A DNA stretch of 64,000 bases from Adineta ricciae (taxonomy: Eukaryota > Rotifera > Eurotatoria > Adinetida > Adinetidae), in assembly GCA_905250025.1 (NCBI GenBank), contig CAJNOJ010000134.1, positions 186,001 to 250,000 on the forward strand. Direction: 5' to 3'. Made by a program: the position numbers and the translations under genes. The first letter of the stretch is position 1. Each line of letters opens with the position of its first letter. Under the pieces are notes generated by a model. That model was not told the origin of the DNA, did not search any database, and saw nothing but the letters and a program-made list of their open reading frames with translations. Shown here in pieces: positions 35,148 through 45,528 of the stretch.

Positions 35148-35308
35148 CAAATTATTTCAATGAAAATATCTCTCATAGAAAAATAAAGACTTTTCATAAT
35201 CTTCAAATAAGAATCACGCGAAATTCTTTTCGTTATTTATTTTAGATTTGCAAATCAGGATTTTACGAATAGACATGCGAAAAGGATATGTTCGTTTGAA
35301 TAACGACA

Positions 35309-35874
35309 TTACGACCAATAGCCTTGGCGAATATACGCTCGATTGCATAATCTGCGTCTGTCATCATTAGACAGTCCGCGTAACCAAGACTTGTATGTTC
35401 CTCGATTAGCTTCAAAACAATCAGCAGCTGCCTTATCGCATTCGCAAACTTTACGACCGCATGTTCCATGTGCATCCGTACATTGCAATTGACCATTTGA
35501 TAATCTATCATACTTATATGATGCCCAATAGGGTGAACAATTACTATTCTGAACACTATCATAGCATTCATCATGTGTTTTGCAACAATAATCGGTTGAA
35601 TCTAAAAATTCATTACCATACGCTCCCGGTCCACACCTAATGAAAAAAAAACACATTCTTTTGTACTTTTATTTATTCAAATTCGGAAGAATAAACTCTC
35701 AGAAACGTCTTTCATTACCTACCAACATCCATAACCATAATAATCCCAACGAGAATACCCTTTATGACTAATCATCCTGCCAAAATCCCAAAGATCCATT
35801 TTACTTGCATTTACTTTCACACCACAAAGACAACATCCCAGTAGGAAAACTAAAAATGCTCGTAAAGCATTCAT
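35309..35874 (-). CDS. Secreted phospholipase A2, group I/II-like
   Basis: Two exons, 35723-35874 and 35309-35636, about 159 residues. A signal peptide (MNALRAFLVFLLGCCLCG) leads to a calcium-loop sequence of form YGYGCWCGPG, with the intron inside it. The active-site stretch CCKTHDECYD contains the catalytic His and Asp. The remaining Cys are spaced as in conventional secreted PLA2, including a later Cys-x-Cys-Asp-x-x-Ala segment with the second catalytic-network Asp. These enzymes hydrolyse the sn-2 ester of phospholipids with calcium, outside the cell. All key residues look present. A digestive or defence role is possible but not shown. Confidence 0.88.
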
Positions 35875-36091
35875 TTTCACCGTTGTTTTGTTCTTAGTTT
35901 ACACAAACTATCGAAAGGTTTATATAGTGTTCGTAAATGTTAACATGAAAAGGTCATTTGATTGCTGAAAGTGAGGCATTTCCTCAAAAACAAACTCGGA
36001 ATTCAAATCGATTTCACAATCATAAACACTTCCTCAATATGAGAAATATCAAAACTAGTCATTGAAAATAAATTTCATTGTTTATACAATC

Positions 36092-37102
36092 CTATTTATT
36101 AATGAATCGATAGGTAGGTTTGATTTCTGTCAGATGAATCTCAGAATTTGCATTGTCGTTTTGAATGATATCAGTGACTTCAAATACGCTATCGAACATA
36201 ATTAAAATCTCTTTTTCATGTGGAAATTCGGAAATATATTGAACATCTAATGCGGTATAAGAATGACGAATTCGAAATATCATCATCACAACATGTTGAT
36301 CGGCGGTGTTACATTTACGAATATATTCTTCAGCAATTGTTCGTTCTTGCGTCGTGCAAAGAAATGTTCGATTCGAAATTCTACTTCCTTTTTTAAATAC
36401 GTTAAGGTCGTCGAGAGCATTGAGACAAACACTTCGATAACAATAATCTTTGTACGAATATGTTTCGTGTAATTCGCGATTGAAATAGATTGTTTGTACG
36501 AACTCTAATAGAGGATTATCTTCATTTCTTGACAAAAGATAATGATTGACACGTTTGTAAAAGTCTGTTTCGGCTGTATACGCTTGGATTAAGTGAATGC
36601 AATCTTTTTCTTCGACAGCTTGACGAAGAAAACGTCGAATAACGTCAAGATTGATCATAGGACGTAGTTGTGTGCATATTCGATCTATATGCAAAGCGCC
36701 ATATTTTAATCGATTACCTTGAAGATAATCAGCTGGAATATTCTTTAGATTCACGTCTGGTCGAACCCAAATCGATAATTCTTCTTCGATAGAAATTCTT
36801 CCTCCAAAGCGATGCGTTGAAAAATCTCGATGAAACAAATGTTTGTTTTCATTGCTGATCTCTTCGTATGGAGTTTTATCATATTTATTCAAAATACGCC
36901 GTGTGAAACCACGTTGTAGTAATAAAACAACGACACCGACTGAATTATGAAAACATGCAACATGTAATGGTGTACTGTCATTGGGTTCCATTCGATCGAG
37001 TTCTTCCAATGTATGTTTTCGTAGTAATCGTTCGACCGAATCGAAGTCATTTGCTCTACAAGCGTAATAGAACGGACTTGGTTTCGATGCCGGCTCGCTC
37101 AT
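36092..37102 (-). CDS. Ankyrin-repeat protein with ART-type ADP-ribosyltransferase domain
   Basis: Intron-free, 336 residues. Residues about 8-100 hold ankyrin repeats: FYYACRANDFDSVERLL, then DSTPLHVACFHNSVGVVVLL. The C-terminal part resembles arginine-specific mono-ADP-ribosyltransferases (R-S-E class). It has YCYRSVCLNALDD (candidate R), SNRTFLCTT (candidate S region) and EFPHEKEILI with the E-x-E catalytic motif. There is no signal peptide, so it is probably intracellular, unlike vertebrate ecto-ARTs. Ankyrin-ART fusions are plausible in rotifers, where ART genes are expanded, but the substrate is unknown. Confidence 0.75.
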   Translation of the reverse strand: MSEPASKPSPFYYACRANDFDSVERLLRKHTLEELDRMEPNDSTPLHVACFHNSVGVVVLLLQRGFTRRILNKYDKTPYEEISNENKHLFHRDFSTHRFGGRISIEEELSIWVRPDVNLKNIPADYLQGNRLKYGALHIDRICTQLRPMINLDVIRRFLRQAVEEKDCIHLIQAYTAETDFYKRVNHYLLSRNEDNPLLEFVQTIYFNRELHETYSYKDYCYRSVCLNALDDLNVFKKGSRISNRTFLCTTQERTIAEEYIRKCNTADQHVVMMIFRIRHSYTALDVQYISEFPHEKEILIMFDSVFEVTDIIQNDNANSEIHLTEIKPTYRFINK

Positions 37103-37827
37103 TGAGTTTCATCGAAATGAGAATCGATGAAATTTCTGTCACTTTTAGGAGCCTTACCTTATGTCAATACGAAACTCATTTTATATACGATTCGATAAGA
37201 GAAAGAAAAACAAGTGTTTTGAAGAACAGAGAGAATGAAAAATGTTTTCGACGTAAAATTCACAAGTTTGAAGTAACGGAACAGAAAAAAATGGTCATTA
37301 TCAACTGAAAAATCATTGTTCCTATAAATCAGGTTTTATTTGTTTAACCGTGAATTTAAAAATATTTATCACACATCACATGAATAGTATATGGTGTGCA
37401 AAATCATAGATTGTCCCTCTTAAGTAAATGTACACTTGTCATCTCTATTCGATCCATTAGGTTTTCATTGACAATCGTTTCAATTTATTCAAAGGTTAAT
37501 ACTCTTCACTTCATTGTAATTCCACACATAAACATGATAGTGTGAAAAGAAAAGAGTGAAGAGAAATTTAGACTTTTTTTAAAGCTTAAAATCACGATAA
37601 ATGCTTTGGATTTAGTTCAATTAGGAAGATACATCGTCTATATAAATAACAAATAATCATTCTTTCTATCAGAATGACAAGATGTTACAGTGGAATTCAT
37701 GCAAAGGATCAATAAAATATCAGCAATATGCAAATAGTAGGCATTAGTTATGAATCTAACGATGAGAAAGAGGAAGAGAAATGAACGCAACGAAACTCAT
37801 TGACAAAATATTGTTTCATTTCTCTTT
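37103..37827. other. Intergenic, no gene seen
   Basis: About 725 bp between divergent ankyrin-ART and TM2 genes, so it should hold both promoters. AT-rich, without recognised elements. Confidence 0.4.
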
Positions 37828-38430
37828 ATGTTCCGCGATTTGATTATCAATATGCGTTATTTGATTTCGATACTAATCGTTATGTTTATTACATTGTTTT
37901 TTCTTGGATATAGTCGATCTATTCCTGAGCAAAAATCAGATCTTATCGCTTCACGACGATGGGGACGGTGGTGCATGACGGATTTCAACTGCGGTCATGG
38001 GTATTGTCAAGGTTATGTATGTCAATGTTACCGAGGATATATCACGCAGAGAATAATGGATGTGTGCAATTATGAACAGAGAACGAAATTATCAGCGTTT
38101 CTTCTTTCATTTTTCTTGGGAATATTTGGTAGTGATTGGTTTTTTCTATCGCGAGGAAAGACTGGTTATATCATAGGTGGCATTTTGAAATTGTTGATAT
38201 CGCTAGGTTGTTTAATTGGATGGCCATTTATAATTGTTAAATATTCCAAGAAAAATCCAGGTATCGTCACTGTCGTTAATATGGTTAATGTTCTTATTAG
38301 TCTTACGGCATTTTTATGGTGGTTAACAGATTGGATTCGAATTTTAGCTAATGTATTTTACGATGGTAATGGAGCACCATTACAACCTTGGCGAAATGAA
38401 TATCAGACGAAATTTCCATATCAGATGTAA
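37828..38430 (+). CDS. TM2-domain protein with N-terminal EGF-like motif
   Basis: Single exon of 200 residues. A signal peptide or anchor (YLISILIVMFITLFFLGYS) is followed by a short Cys-rich stretch, CMTDFNCGHGYCQGYVCQCY, like half an EGF module. A TM2 domain follows: LSAFLLSFFLGIFGSDWFFL, GYIIGGILKLLISLGCLIGW, then the third region ending WWLTDWIRIL. 'G..G.DwFyLG....G..Kl' and 'W...D.i.i' are TM2 hallmarks. TM2 proteins are linked to Notch signalling (Almondex family) in insects, but the Asp-Arg-Phe motif of that family is replaced here by GSDWF. Confidence 0.75.
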   Translation: MFRDLIINMRYLISILIVMFITLFFLGYSRSIPEQKSDLIASRRWGRWCMTDFNCGHGYCQGYVCQCYRGYITQRIMDVCNYEQRTKLSAFLLSFFLGIFGSDWFFLSRGKTGYIIGGILKLLISLGCLIGWPFIIVKYSKKNPGIVTVVNMVNVLISLTAFLWWLTDWIRILANVFYDGNGAPLQPWRNEYQTKFPYQM

Positions 38431-38837
38431 ATGAATGTTTTGTAAATGATGTTGTGATATGATGTATTTGAAATAAAATTCGATTATTTGCGTTCTTGAA
38501 ATAACAGAGGCATTCAGTTTAGAGCAAATTCCGTTTCAATTAACTTTAATCCATTGAAAATTCAACAGATGTATAATAATCCAACGCTTTGTCAAAAATT
38601 TTGCTATTAATAGGATCGAAACCAATAGAATCGGGGACTTTGAAGATGCACATCTCTGTCTGTCAATATTGATGTAGATTACTACGTACCTTTTACTTCT
38701 TATCTCCATTATTGGTTGTGTAATGCTTTTGTTTTTCGCCCTTGTTACACTCAGTATGCTTGCGTAACATAGTCCGAAGATAAAGAAGTACCTATAAATA
38801 TGTGCGATATTTGCCACAGAAAAACACATTAGTTATC
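38431..38837. promoter_or_regulatory. Upstream region of the lipocalin gene
   Basis: About 407 bp holding the TM2 gene 3' end (polyadenylation-like AATAAA at about 38473) and the lipocalin promoter. No other gene seen. Confidence 0.4.
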
Positions 38838-39536
38838 ATGCAAATCTTCGCTCTCATCTTCGTTGTGCTTTCCTTGGCCAGCACATCATTCGCAAAAGAA
38901 TGTCCAAAAATAGTCACACAAAAGGTGTTCGATGTGACGAAAGTAAGTGGAAATGAATTCAATTGAGATTCTCAATTTCATCTATACGATTTAGTACGTT
39001 GGTTTATGGTATGAAGCTTATCGAAGTGATATCATTTTTGAAACCGGAAGTCGATGTGTTAATGCGACATATTCACCCAATCCAGACGGATCGGTTGCTG
39101 TGTGGAATCAAGCCGTTAATTTGCTTGATGAATATACCAGTATTCGTGGAACAGCACGAGTCAAAAATGCCTCCGAACCAGCAGCGTTTGTCGTCACTTT
39201 TGACAATCCACGTAAATGATGCTTTGTATTCATCAGTTTTATAAGAACTTCCTTGTTTGCTTTAGTTGAAAAAGGTGATTATAATGTGTTAACAACGAAC
39301 TATGATGATTATGCGTTAGTCTACGCTTGTCGCACGGTTCCAGTTCTCGATGTTAAACTCGAATTCATCTGGCTTCTTTCGTAAGGAGAGAAAACTTTGT
39401 GTTCTTGAAGTTCTATTCTCATATTTCTAGACGTAAGAAAACCATGTCACCAGGAACTGTCAACGAATTGAAAAAGATTCTTTCCGATATGGGTGCAGAT
39501 GTGAATAGTATAAAACAAACTGAACAGAATTGTTAG
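38838..39536 (+). CDS. Secreted lipocalin, apolipoprotein-D-like
   Basis: Four exons: 38838-38942, 38995-39211, 39266-39380, 39431-39536; about 180 residues. A signal peptide (MQIFALIFVVLSLASTSFA) is followed by YVGLWYEAYRSD, the lipocalin GxW motif. CVNATYSPNPDGSVAVWNQA follows, then NYDDYALVYACR, the second conserved region 'T.Y..YaivY.C'. The last exon has the family's C-terminal helix. Such proteins carry small hydrophobic ligands. The short introns sit between beta strands as in other ApoD-like genes. Confidence 0.85.
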
Positions 39537-39653
39537 AGTTTTCTTTTTGTCATTAATATTCTTGTTTCGATGAAATAAAACGATTTCACATACGATATTG
39601 AATCATTTTAACTTTATTTCATTCTTTTACCAAGAAGAATAACAAACGAAAGG

Positions 39654-40277
39654 TTAAAATAGTGAATAACGTCGTGCTTTTTTCTTTGCAATATATCTCG
39701 CATACTTAACCGACCTGACAATGACGAATAATGTTAATAATGTCAAAGAAATATTCGTAATTAATAACATGATTAAGATACTCGAACGAATCGATGAAGT
39801 ATTTTTATCTTTCCATTGAATCCATTTGACTCGCGTAGAGTTTGGCAAGATTGGCCAAGAGAGAGACGATATCGACGAACGAATTTTATTGAGAATATCA
39901 CTGGTATTTCTCGTATTCTGTGACAATGTTCCGTCTATCAAAGTTGAACAATCACCAGAATAACAAAGACGACCAAAACAAGCACCAGTTGACGATAAAG
40001 TTGTTACTTGACATATATCTGAAATGAACGAATTTATATTTTACGTGATAATCAGAACATTTCAGTTACTTGTTTGACTTCTTTGTCGACAACAGGTAAA
40101 ATTACATGAATAGAGTGTTGTATTCGTCAGAATAACTGTATGATTACTAATGGTGTCATTAGTATCACATTGATAGAGATCAACATTGACCAATGAGAGA
40201 TTCTGAGCGAACAAAGTCGATGTAACGATGGTGAATTGCGAAAAGAAAAGGCCGAGTAGAAATAACTGATATAACAT
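39654..40277 (-). CDS. Small single-pass membrane protein with Cys-rich, N-glycosylated ectodomain
   Basis: Two exons, 40070-40277 and 39654-40018, about 190 residues. A signal peptide (MLYQLFLLGLFFSQFTIVTS) precedes an ectodomain with many N-x-S/T sites and Cys pairs such as CNFTCCRQR and CFGRLCYSGDCS. A membrane helix (about ILIMLLITNISLTLLTLFVIV) and a basic cytoplasmic tail end the protein. The pattern 'GACFGRLCYSGDCS' is not assigned to a family. Probably a lineage-specific receptor-like or adhesion protein. Confidence 0.6.
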
Positions 40278-40494
40278 TACAAACTGAAAAGAAAACGAGT
40301 CAGATGTGTTTTATTTCGATTGTTTGTCAATGAAACGAACACAGCTGGTTACTGAATTGATGGGCAGAAAAGAAATCATATTCACTGTTCCATTTACACA
40401 TTTAGTATATTCTTTTTTCCACAGTTTTGTTTTCAATTTCGTTGTCAACAGGAAATAAATTTCGTTTCTTTTCTTTTTTTATTTGTTTAAATTA

Positions 40495-40827
40495 ATGACA
40501 CGACGTCGAAAATTTCAAAAACCAATATCTTATCCATCCGTATCATCAACCGATGAGATTCAAAAGCGACCTTCGCGAAAGCGCCGTCGACGCCGCCACC
40601 GTCGGTATCGAAATCGGCAAAGTCGTTCCATGAATATGACAACTGAAGTCGCCATCAATGCATTGAATATGCTACAAATCTCCACCGAACCATTGGAATT
40701 CATTGAACGGGATGAATTAACACGATATCATGCTCTAAAGATGCCAATGAAACAACAACCGGTTGTTTTCTTGGTTAATCAGCAAAATATTTCTATCGAT
40801 GACGATCATCTTTCGAGTTATGCGTGA
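40495..40827 (+). CDS. Small basic protein, hypothetical
   Basis: Open frame of 110 residues with a strongly basic stretch (RKRRRRRHRRYRNR) near residues 27-42 and a more ordinary C-terminal half. Unknown family. The Arg run could be a nuclear localisation signal. Codon use looks coding-like and no frame in the other direction competes, but there is no domain support. Confidence 0.4.
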   Translation: MTRRRKFQKPISYPSVSSTDEIQKRPSRKRRRRRHRRYRNRQSRSMNMTTEVAINALNMLQISTEPLEFIERDELTRYHALKMPMKQQPVVFLVNQQNISIDDDHLSSYA

Positions 40828-41075
40828 AGAATAATAAAAATTCAGCAGGTTTTGTCATTCTGTATGTCGTATAGAAGAATCGAGTAAAATGTCGTTTAAA
40901 ATTCTTTGAACAAAAGAGAAAGACAGACGCAAAACGTCAAACATGAATTTCATTTTGAAAGAAAACAGAACGAGACACAAAAGTAAAAGAAAATAGTACA
41001 TACATTCGATCGGCATTTATATTTACTTCAATTAAGAATAGAAAAACTACGAATTTCGAAGTTTTATTTTGTTAA

Positions 41076-42837
41076 ATGATGGTACGTCGTCGACCATATC
41101 TATTCATCATTGGATTTCTACTTGGTGTTCCTTCAATCACAACATTCATTCGTATTCTATTGCATCCATCATCTAATTTTTCACAACAAACATTTAGTCT
41201 GATTCATGAGCCTAAAATTTCGTTCCCTAGCGTACGTCCAACTGTCGATAAACGTCGATTCAACAGTTCAGCAGTTGAAGCACTGATCAGCGAAGTAAAA
41301 CGAAATATCAAAAATACCGAACTTGCATGGTTATTCGAAAATTGTTTTCCAAATACTCTCGATACAACTGTCGACTTTACTCTCAACACAACGGACAATA
41401 ATCGTCCGGATACGTATGTTATCACAGGTGATATNAAGTAAAACGAAATATCAAAAATACCGAACTTGCATGGTTATTCGAAAATTGTTTTCCAAATACT
41501 CTCGATACAACTGTCGACTTTACTCTCAACACAACGGACAATAATCGTCCGGATACGTATGTTATCACAGGTGATATTGATGCCATGTGGTTACGCGATT
41601 CAAGTGCACAAGTTCATCCGTATTTACCACTAATGAAACATGATGCGAATCTTCGTCTATTAATCGAAGGTGTTTTACTTCGACAATTAATCTGTATTCA
41701 ACGTGATCCATATGCGAATGCATTTTATAAAACTCTCGATCGAATTAGTGAATGGAAATATGTAGATGATACCGATATGAATGATGGTGTACACGAACGC
41801 AAATGGGAATTGGATTCACTTTGTTATGTTATAAGATTGATGTTCTCGTATTGGAAAGAAGTCGATTACGAGTCCACATTTTTTCGTAAATATGAAAGCG
41901 ACTTTAAGAAAACAATACGGATCATTGTTGACACACTCAAACTGCAACAAAGATATAATGGATCAGGTAAATTAGTATTTGAAAAACAAATGCTCTTCCA
42001 ATATTCATTGTTGACTAACTTAATATTTATTCCAATAAAATGACATTTTGCTTTTCGTTAGGATCATATCGTTTTCAACGGCAAGGTGCTCCATCTGATC
42101 CTCGTGGTAATCAAGCTCGACCGAATGGTCTAATCTATTCATATTTTCGACCAAGTGATGATCTTCAAATCTACCCGTATTTGATTCCGGCGCAATTCTT
42201 TGCTTATCATTCATTAAAGCAACTCTTAAATCTGACCAATAGTTTAAATTGGGCAGATGAGTTTCGCCTCGATATCAACAATTTAATCACCGATTTACGT
42301 AGTGTTCTCTTCGGCATAAAAAATAGTGATATCATAACAATGACCCATCCAAAACACGGTCTGATTTATCTTTATGAAAGCAATGGTTTTGGAGGCAAAG
42401 CAGCGATGGATGATGCAAATATTCCTTCTTTACTTTCATTACCTTATCTATGTCCAACTGAATTCTTTCTCAATCGTTCCATTTATCAAAATACTCGAAA
42501 ATTCGTACTCAGTAAAGATAATCCTTGGTTTATGAGGGGAAATATTCTCGAAGGTGTCGGCGGACCACATATAGGTTATGGAACTGTATGGCCGTTAGCG
42601 ATTATAATGCGAGGACTAACGTCGAATGATGATGAGGAGATACGTTCATGTTTAAGAATGTTACAAAAATCGCATTCGAATACGGGTTATATGCATGAAG
42701 CCATTTCGGTTGATGATCCAACGCAATTTACACGGCCGTGGTTTGCGTGGGCAAATAGTCTATTTGGAGAGTTTGTATGGAAGATTTATCGAGAAAAACG
42801 ATATCTTTTAAATGAAATTGAAACTAGAAAAGTATAA
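41076..42837 (+). CDS. GH125 exo-alpha-1,6-mannosidase (Mug157-like), with assembly duplication
   Basis: The protein has a type II signal anchor (YLFIIGFLLGVPSITTFI) and a GH125 catalytic domain. Recognisable parts are GDIDAMWLRDSSAQVHPYLP, FRPSDDLQIYPYLIPAQFFA, SNGFGGKAAMDDANIPSLLS and HIGYGTVWPLAIIMRGLTS. The last exon (42062-42837) ends with FAWANSLFGEFVWKI. GH125 is a bacterial and fungal family of exo-alpha-1,6-mannosidases acting on mannans or N-glycans. Horizontal origin is likely, although a 95-bp intron (41967-42060) has been gained. The assembled frame is broken by a 142-bp exact duplication around an N at 41435; with only one copy the frame is continuous. Confidence 0.85.
41293..41577 (+). 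repeat. Exact 142-bp tandem duplication around a single N
   Basis: 41293-41434 and 41436-41577 are identical, separated by one N. The duplication plus N adds 143 bases, not a multiple of three, to a conserved exon. This has the form of a scaffolding or gap-closing error. Confidence 0.9.
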
Positions 42838-43239
42838 TGTTTTTTATTTTTTGTATAATAAATCAATATTGCCAATTTTTTCAATGGATGGTCTTTTTAT
42901 AAAGGGTTGTATTTAAATAATCAGTATATTATTTTGTTTTGAAAAACTGTTATATATACTACTTATCTGAGCAATTTAAATAGGTTTTTATCAATCATTA
43001 GTGCGTTATAAGCATCACTGCCAATTCACGGAAATAACCCCTAGAGTTTAGGAATTACTTACCAACAAATCGATAGAGGGCGGCTTTATATCAAGTTTCA
43101 GAGATAGTATGGTGGACATAAAACTATGAGACAACCGGAACCACACCGTCATCCTCACTGACACCCACGCCCTCAAGATTCTGATATTCATTATGTTGTA
43201 AATAGAAGAGAAAATAACGAGTCTATATTATCAGGACAC
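42838..43239. other. Intergenic between GH125 and GH127 genes
   Basis: About 400 bp with the GH125 polyadenylation-like signal and the GH127 promoter region. A more GC-balanced patch at 43015-43190 has no recognised feature. Confidence 0.4.
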
Positions 43240-45189
43240 ATGCAAGATAAGGAGTTGAATACTGCTTTTCATTTGATTCAACATATCATGCAGTATATGA
43301 TTATTTTTACTTTTCTTGTGTTCGTACACTCTTTACACTCGGCTGCAGTTCCATCATCAACTGTCGATAATGTTCCAAATCAATTTCTTCCATTCTATTT
43401 ACAAGAAGTTCATCTGATCAATTCGATTCACTCGCCAAGTCTTGCTGGTCAACAATTGAATCAGGCCTATTTAGATCTTTTACCCGTAGATCGCTTGTTG
43501 TATACCTATTATGTCAATGCAAATCTAAGTGTCGAAGGTATTGAACCACTCGGTGGATGGGAATCACCAACGAGTGATATTCGTGGTGTATTTCTCGCTT
43601 TTTATCTACAAGCGTCTGCCAAAGCATACCTTGCATATAATAATACTCAGCAGTTGTCCAAAGCACAATATTTGGTTGAGCAACTCTATCGTGTACAAAA
43701 GCTTTTGAATGAATCCGGATTTCTCGCAGCATGGCCATCGGAACATCTACGTAAATTAGAACGTTTAGAGAAAGTTTGGGCACCGATTTATTGTTACGAA
43801 AAACTGCTTCGTGGTCTTTCAGATATGTATACCTTAACTGGATTAACACTAGCTGGCCAAATGGTACACGATATGTTGAATTATTTATATACATGGATGA
43901 TTCATTGTATGAACACTTATCCAACATCACATTGGCATGCTATGATATTCAGTACGTTAGATTATGAATATGGTGGTATTAGTGAGTTTCTATATGAACA
44001 ATATGGATTAACAAGTGATCAACGGTTCTTTTGGATGGCACAACAATTCGATGATGGACAATTTCTTGGAGCTCTGGCATTGAACATGGATTTTCTGACA
44101 GGTGTACATGCAAATTCACATGTTCCACCTGTGATTGGTAGTGGTCGACGATACTCCATTACAGGTGAACAACAGTATCGATCTATCATAGAAAATTTCT
44201 ATTCATTAGTATGGAATAATCATACGTATTCGACGGGTGGTTCGAATGGAGGGAATGGCTCTGTCGGATTCGATCAACAAGAGCATTATAGTGATCCAAA
44301 TCTTCTTTCTCAAACACTCTGGAATAACAATCAAGAATTTTGTGTTCAGTATAATATGTTACGCTTGATACGGATGTTAATTCAATGGACAGGAAAAGTT
44401 CAATACGCAAATTCGTACGAACGGATCTATGTGAATAGTATTTGGGGTACACAAAATCCAGAAGAACCCGGTCATATGTTGTATAGTTACCCATTGGGTG
44501 AAGGTGTAAGTAAACCAACATCGGTCGGAGGTGGAGATGTTGGATATGGGACACAGTTCGATAGTTTCTGGTGTTGTTATACAACAGCTATTGATCAATG
44601 GACAAAAATGAGTGATTCGATTTATTTTCGTCAAAACTCATCGATTTATGTGAATCTATTTGTTTCGTCTGAAGTAAATTGGACAGATAAGAACTTCGTT
44701 CTCCGACAATTAACTGCTTTTCCAAGAGAATCAACAACGAACTTCACAATAAACACTTCATTCAATGAGGTTCACATGACTATCAACTTACGTGTACCAT
44801 CGTGGATTGTTCTCAACGAATCTTGGATTGAAATCAATCATCTTCGTCAAAAACTCGATCTTATTCCTTCAACTTACATTCAACTTCCGAAACTCAACTG
44901 GAAACCGAACGATGAAATCGTTTACAAAATGGCGATGAACATTCATTTCGAATCAATTAATGACAATCCACAATTAGTTTCAATCCTATATGGACCAATT
45001 GTTCTCGGTGGATTAACTAAGCAAGCAAAAGTTTTATTTAACGATGTGAATCTTATCCGAAGAATTCAGCGATCATCTTCTGAAATCTTACTGTTTGAAA
45101 CAACATCGGTGGATGGAACAAGAATTCAGTTTTTACCTTTGTATGAAATTGTCAATCAAACGTACACAGTTTATTTTCCCATTCAATGA
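43240..45189 (+). CDS. GH127-type secreted glycosidase (beta-L-arabinofuranosidase family, DUF1680)
   Basis: Intron-free frame of 649 residues; the internal Met at 43291 starts a good signal peptide (YMIIFTFLVFVHSLHSAAVP). Motifs in order: LNQAYLDLLPVDRLLYTYYV, LGGWESPTSDIRGVFLAFYL, ISEFLYEQYGLTSD, TGVHANSHVPPVIGSGRRY and YSTGGSN. Then come EFCVQYNMLRL and DSFWCCYTT, the Glu and Cys residues of the GH127 zinc/nucleophile centre. A beta-sandwich domain with LRVPSWI and LYGPIVLGG ends it. The family is mostly bacterial and fungal and releases L-arabinofuranose from plant glycans. Lack of introns and the signal peptide suggest a transferred digestive enzyme. Confidence 0.88.
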   Translation: MQDKELNTAFHLIQHIMQYMIIFTFLVFVHSLHSAAVPSSTVDNVPNQFLPFYLQEVHLINSIHSPSLAGQQLNQAYLDLLPVDRLLYTYYVNANLSVEGIEPLGGWESPTSDIRGVFLAFYLQASAKAYLAYNNTQQLSKAQYLVEQLYRVQKLLNESGFLAAWPSEHLRKLERLEKVWAPIYCYEKLLRGLSDMYTLTGLTLAGQMVHDMLNYLYTWMIHCMNTYPTSHWHAMIFSTLDYEYGGISEFLYEQYGLTSDQRFFWMAQQFDDGQFLGALALNMDFLTGVHANSHVPPVIGSGRRYSITGEQQYRSIIENFYSLVWNNHTYSTGGSNGGNGSVGFDQQEHYSDPNLLSQTLWNNNQEFCVQYNMLRLIRMLIQWTGKVQYANSYERIYVNSIWGTQNPEEPGHMLYSYPLGEGVSKPTSVGGGDVGYGTQFDSFWCCYTTAIDQWTKMSDSIYFRQNSSIYVNLFVSSEVNWTDKNFVLRQLTAFPRESTTNFTINTSFNEVHMTINLRVPSWIVLNESWIEINHLRQKLDLIPSTYIQLPKLNWKPNDEIVYKMAMNIHFESINDNPQLVSILYGPIVLGGLTKQAKVLFNDVNLIRRIQRSSSEILLFETTSVDGTRIQFLPLYEIVNQTYTVYFPIQ

Positions 45190-45528
45190 TTATCGAAGAC
45201 AAAGGTCTTATCTGTATCATTCTTGAAAGTATTTTCGTTTTGATATGTTTAATAAAAGGAAATGAAATGTACAAAAATCATAGTTATATCATGATACATT
45301 AGATAATGAGATGACTTTAACTTCGATATGAATACTTAGTTTACAATCAAAGTCCAAGCATATCAAGAATCTTATCTATCATGTTAAACTTCTAGCAAAG
45401 TGCGTGTCTTCCAAACTTCAAAGATAACTATTTCGTATATCACATCGAGATAACAAACGTATAAAAGCAAGTACAAAATTCATAAAATTTCGTTCATCGA
45501 AAAGCTTATTTTTCTAACATATACCAAA
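45190..45528. other. Intergenic, promoter of mucin-like gene
   Basis: About 340 bp of AT-rich DNA with a likely TATA-like ACGTATAAAAG at about 45458-45468, 61 bp before the Met at 45529. Nothing else seen. Confidence 0.4.

Noticed and set aside
43514..43930. Minus-strand 138-codon frame inside GH127
   Set aside because: Antisense shadow of a well supported glycosidase.
44186..44584. Minus-strand 132-codon frame
   Set aside because: Antisense shadow of GH127.
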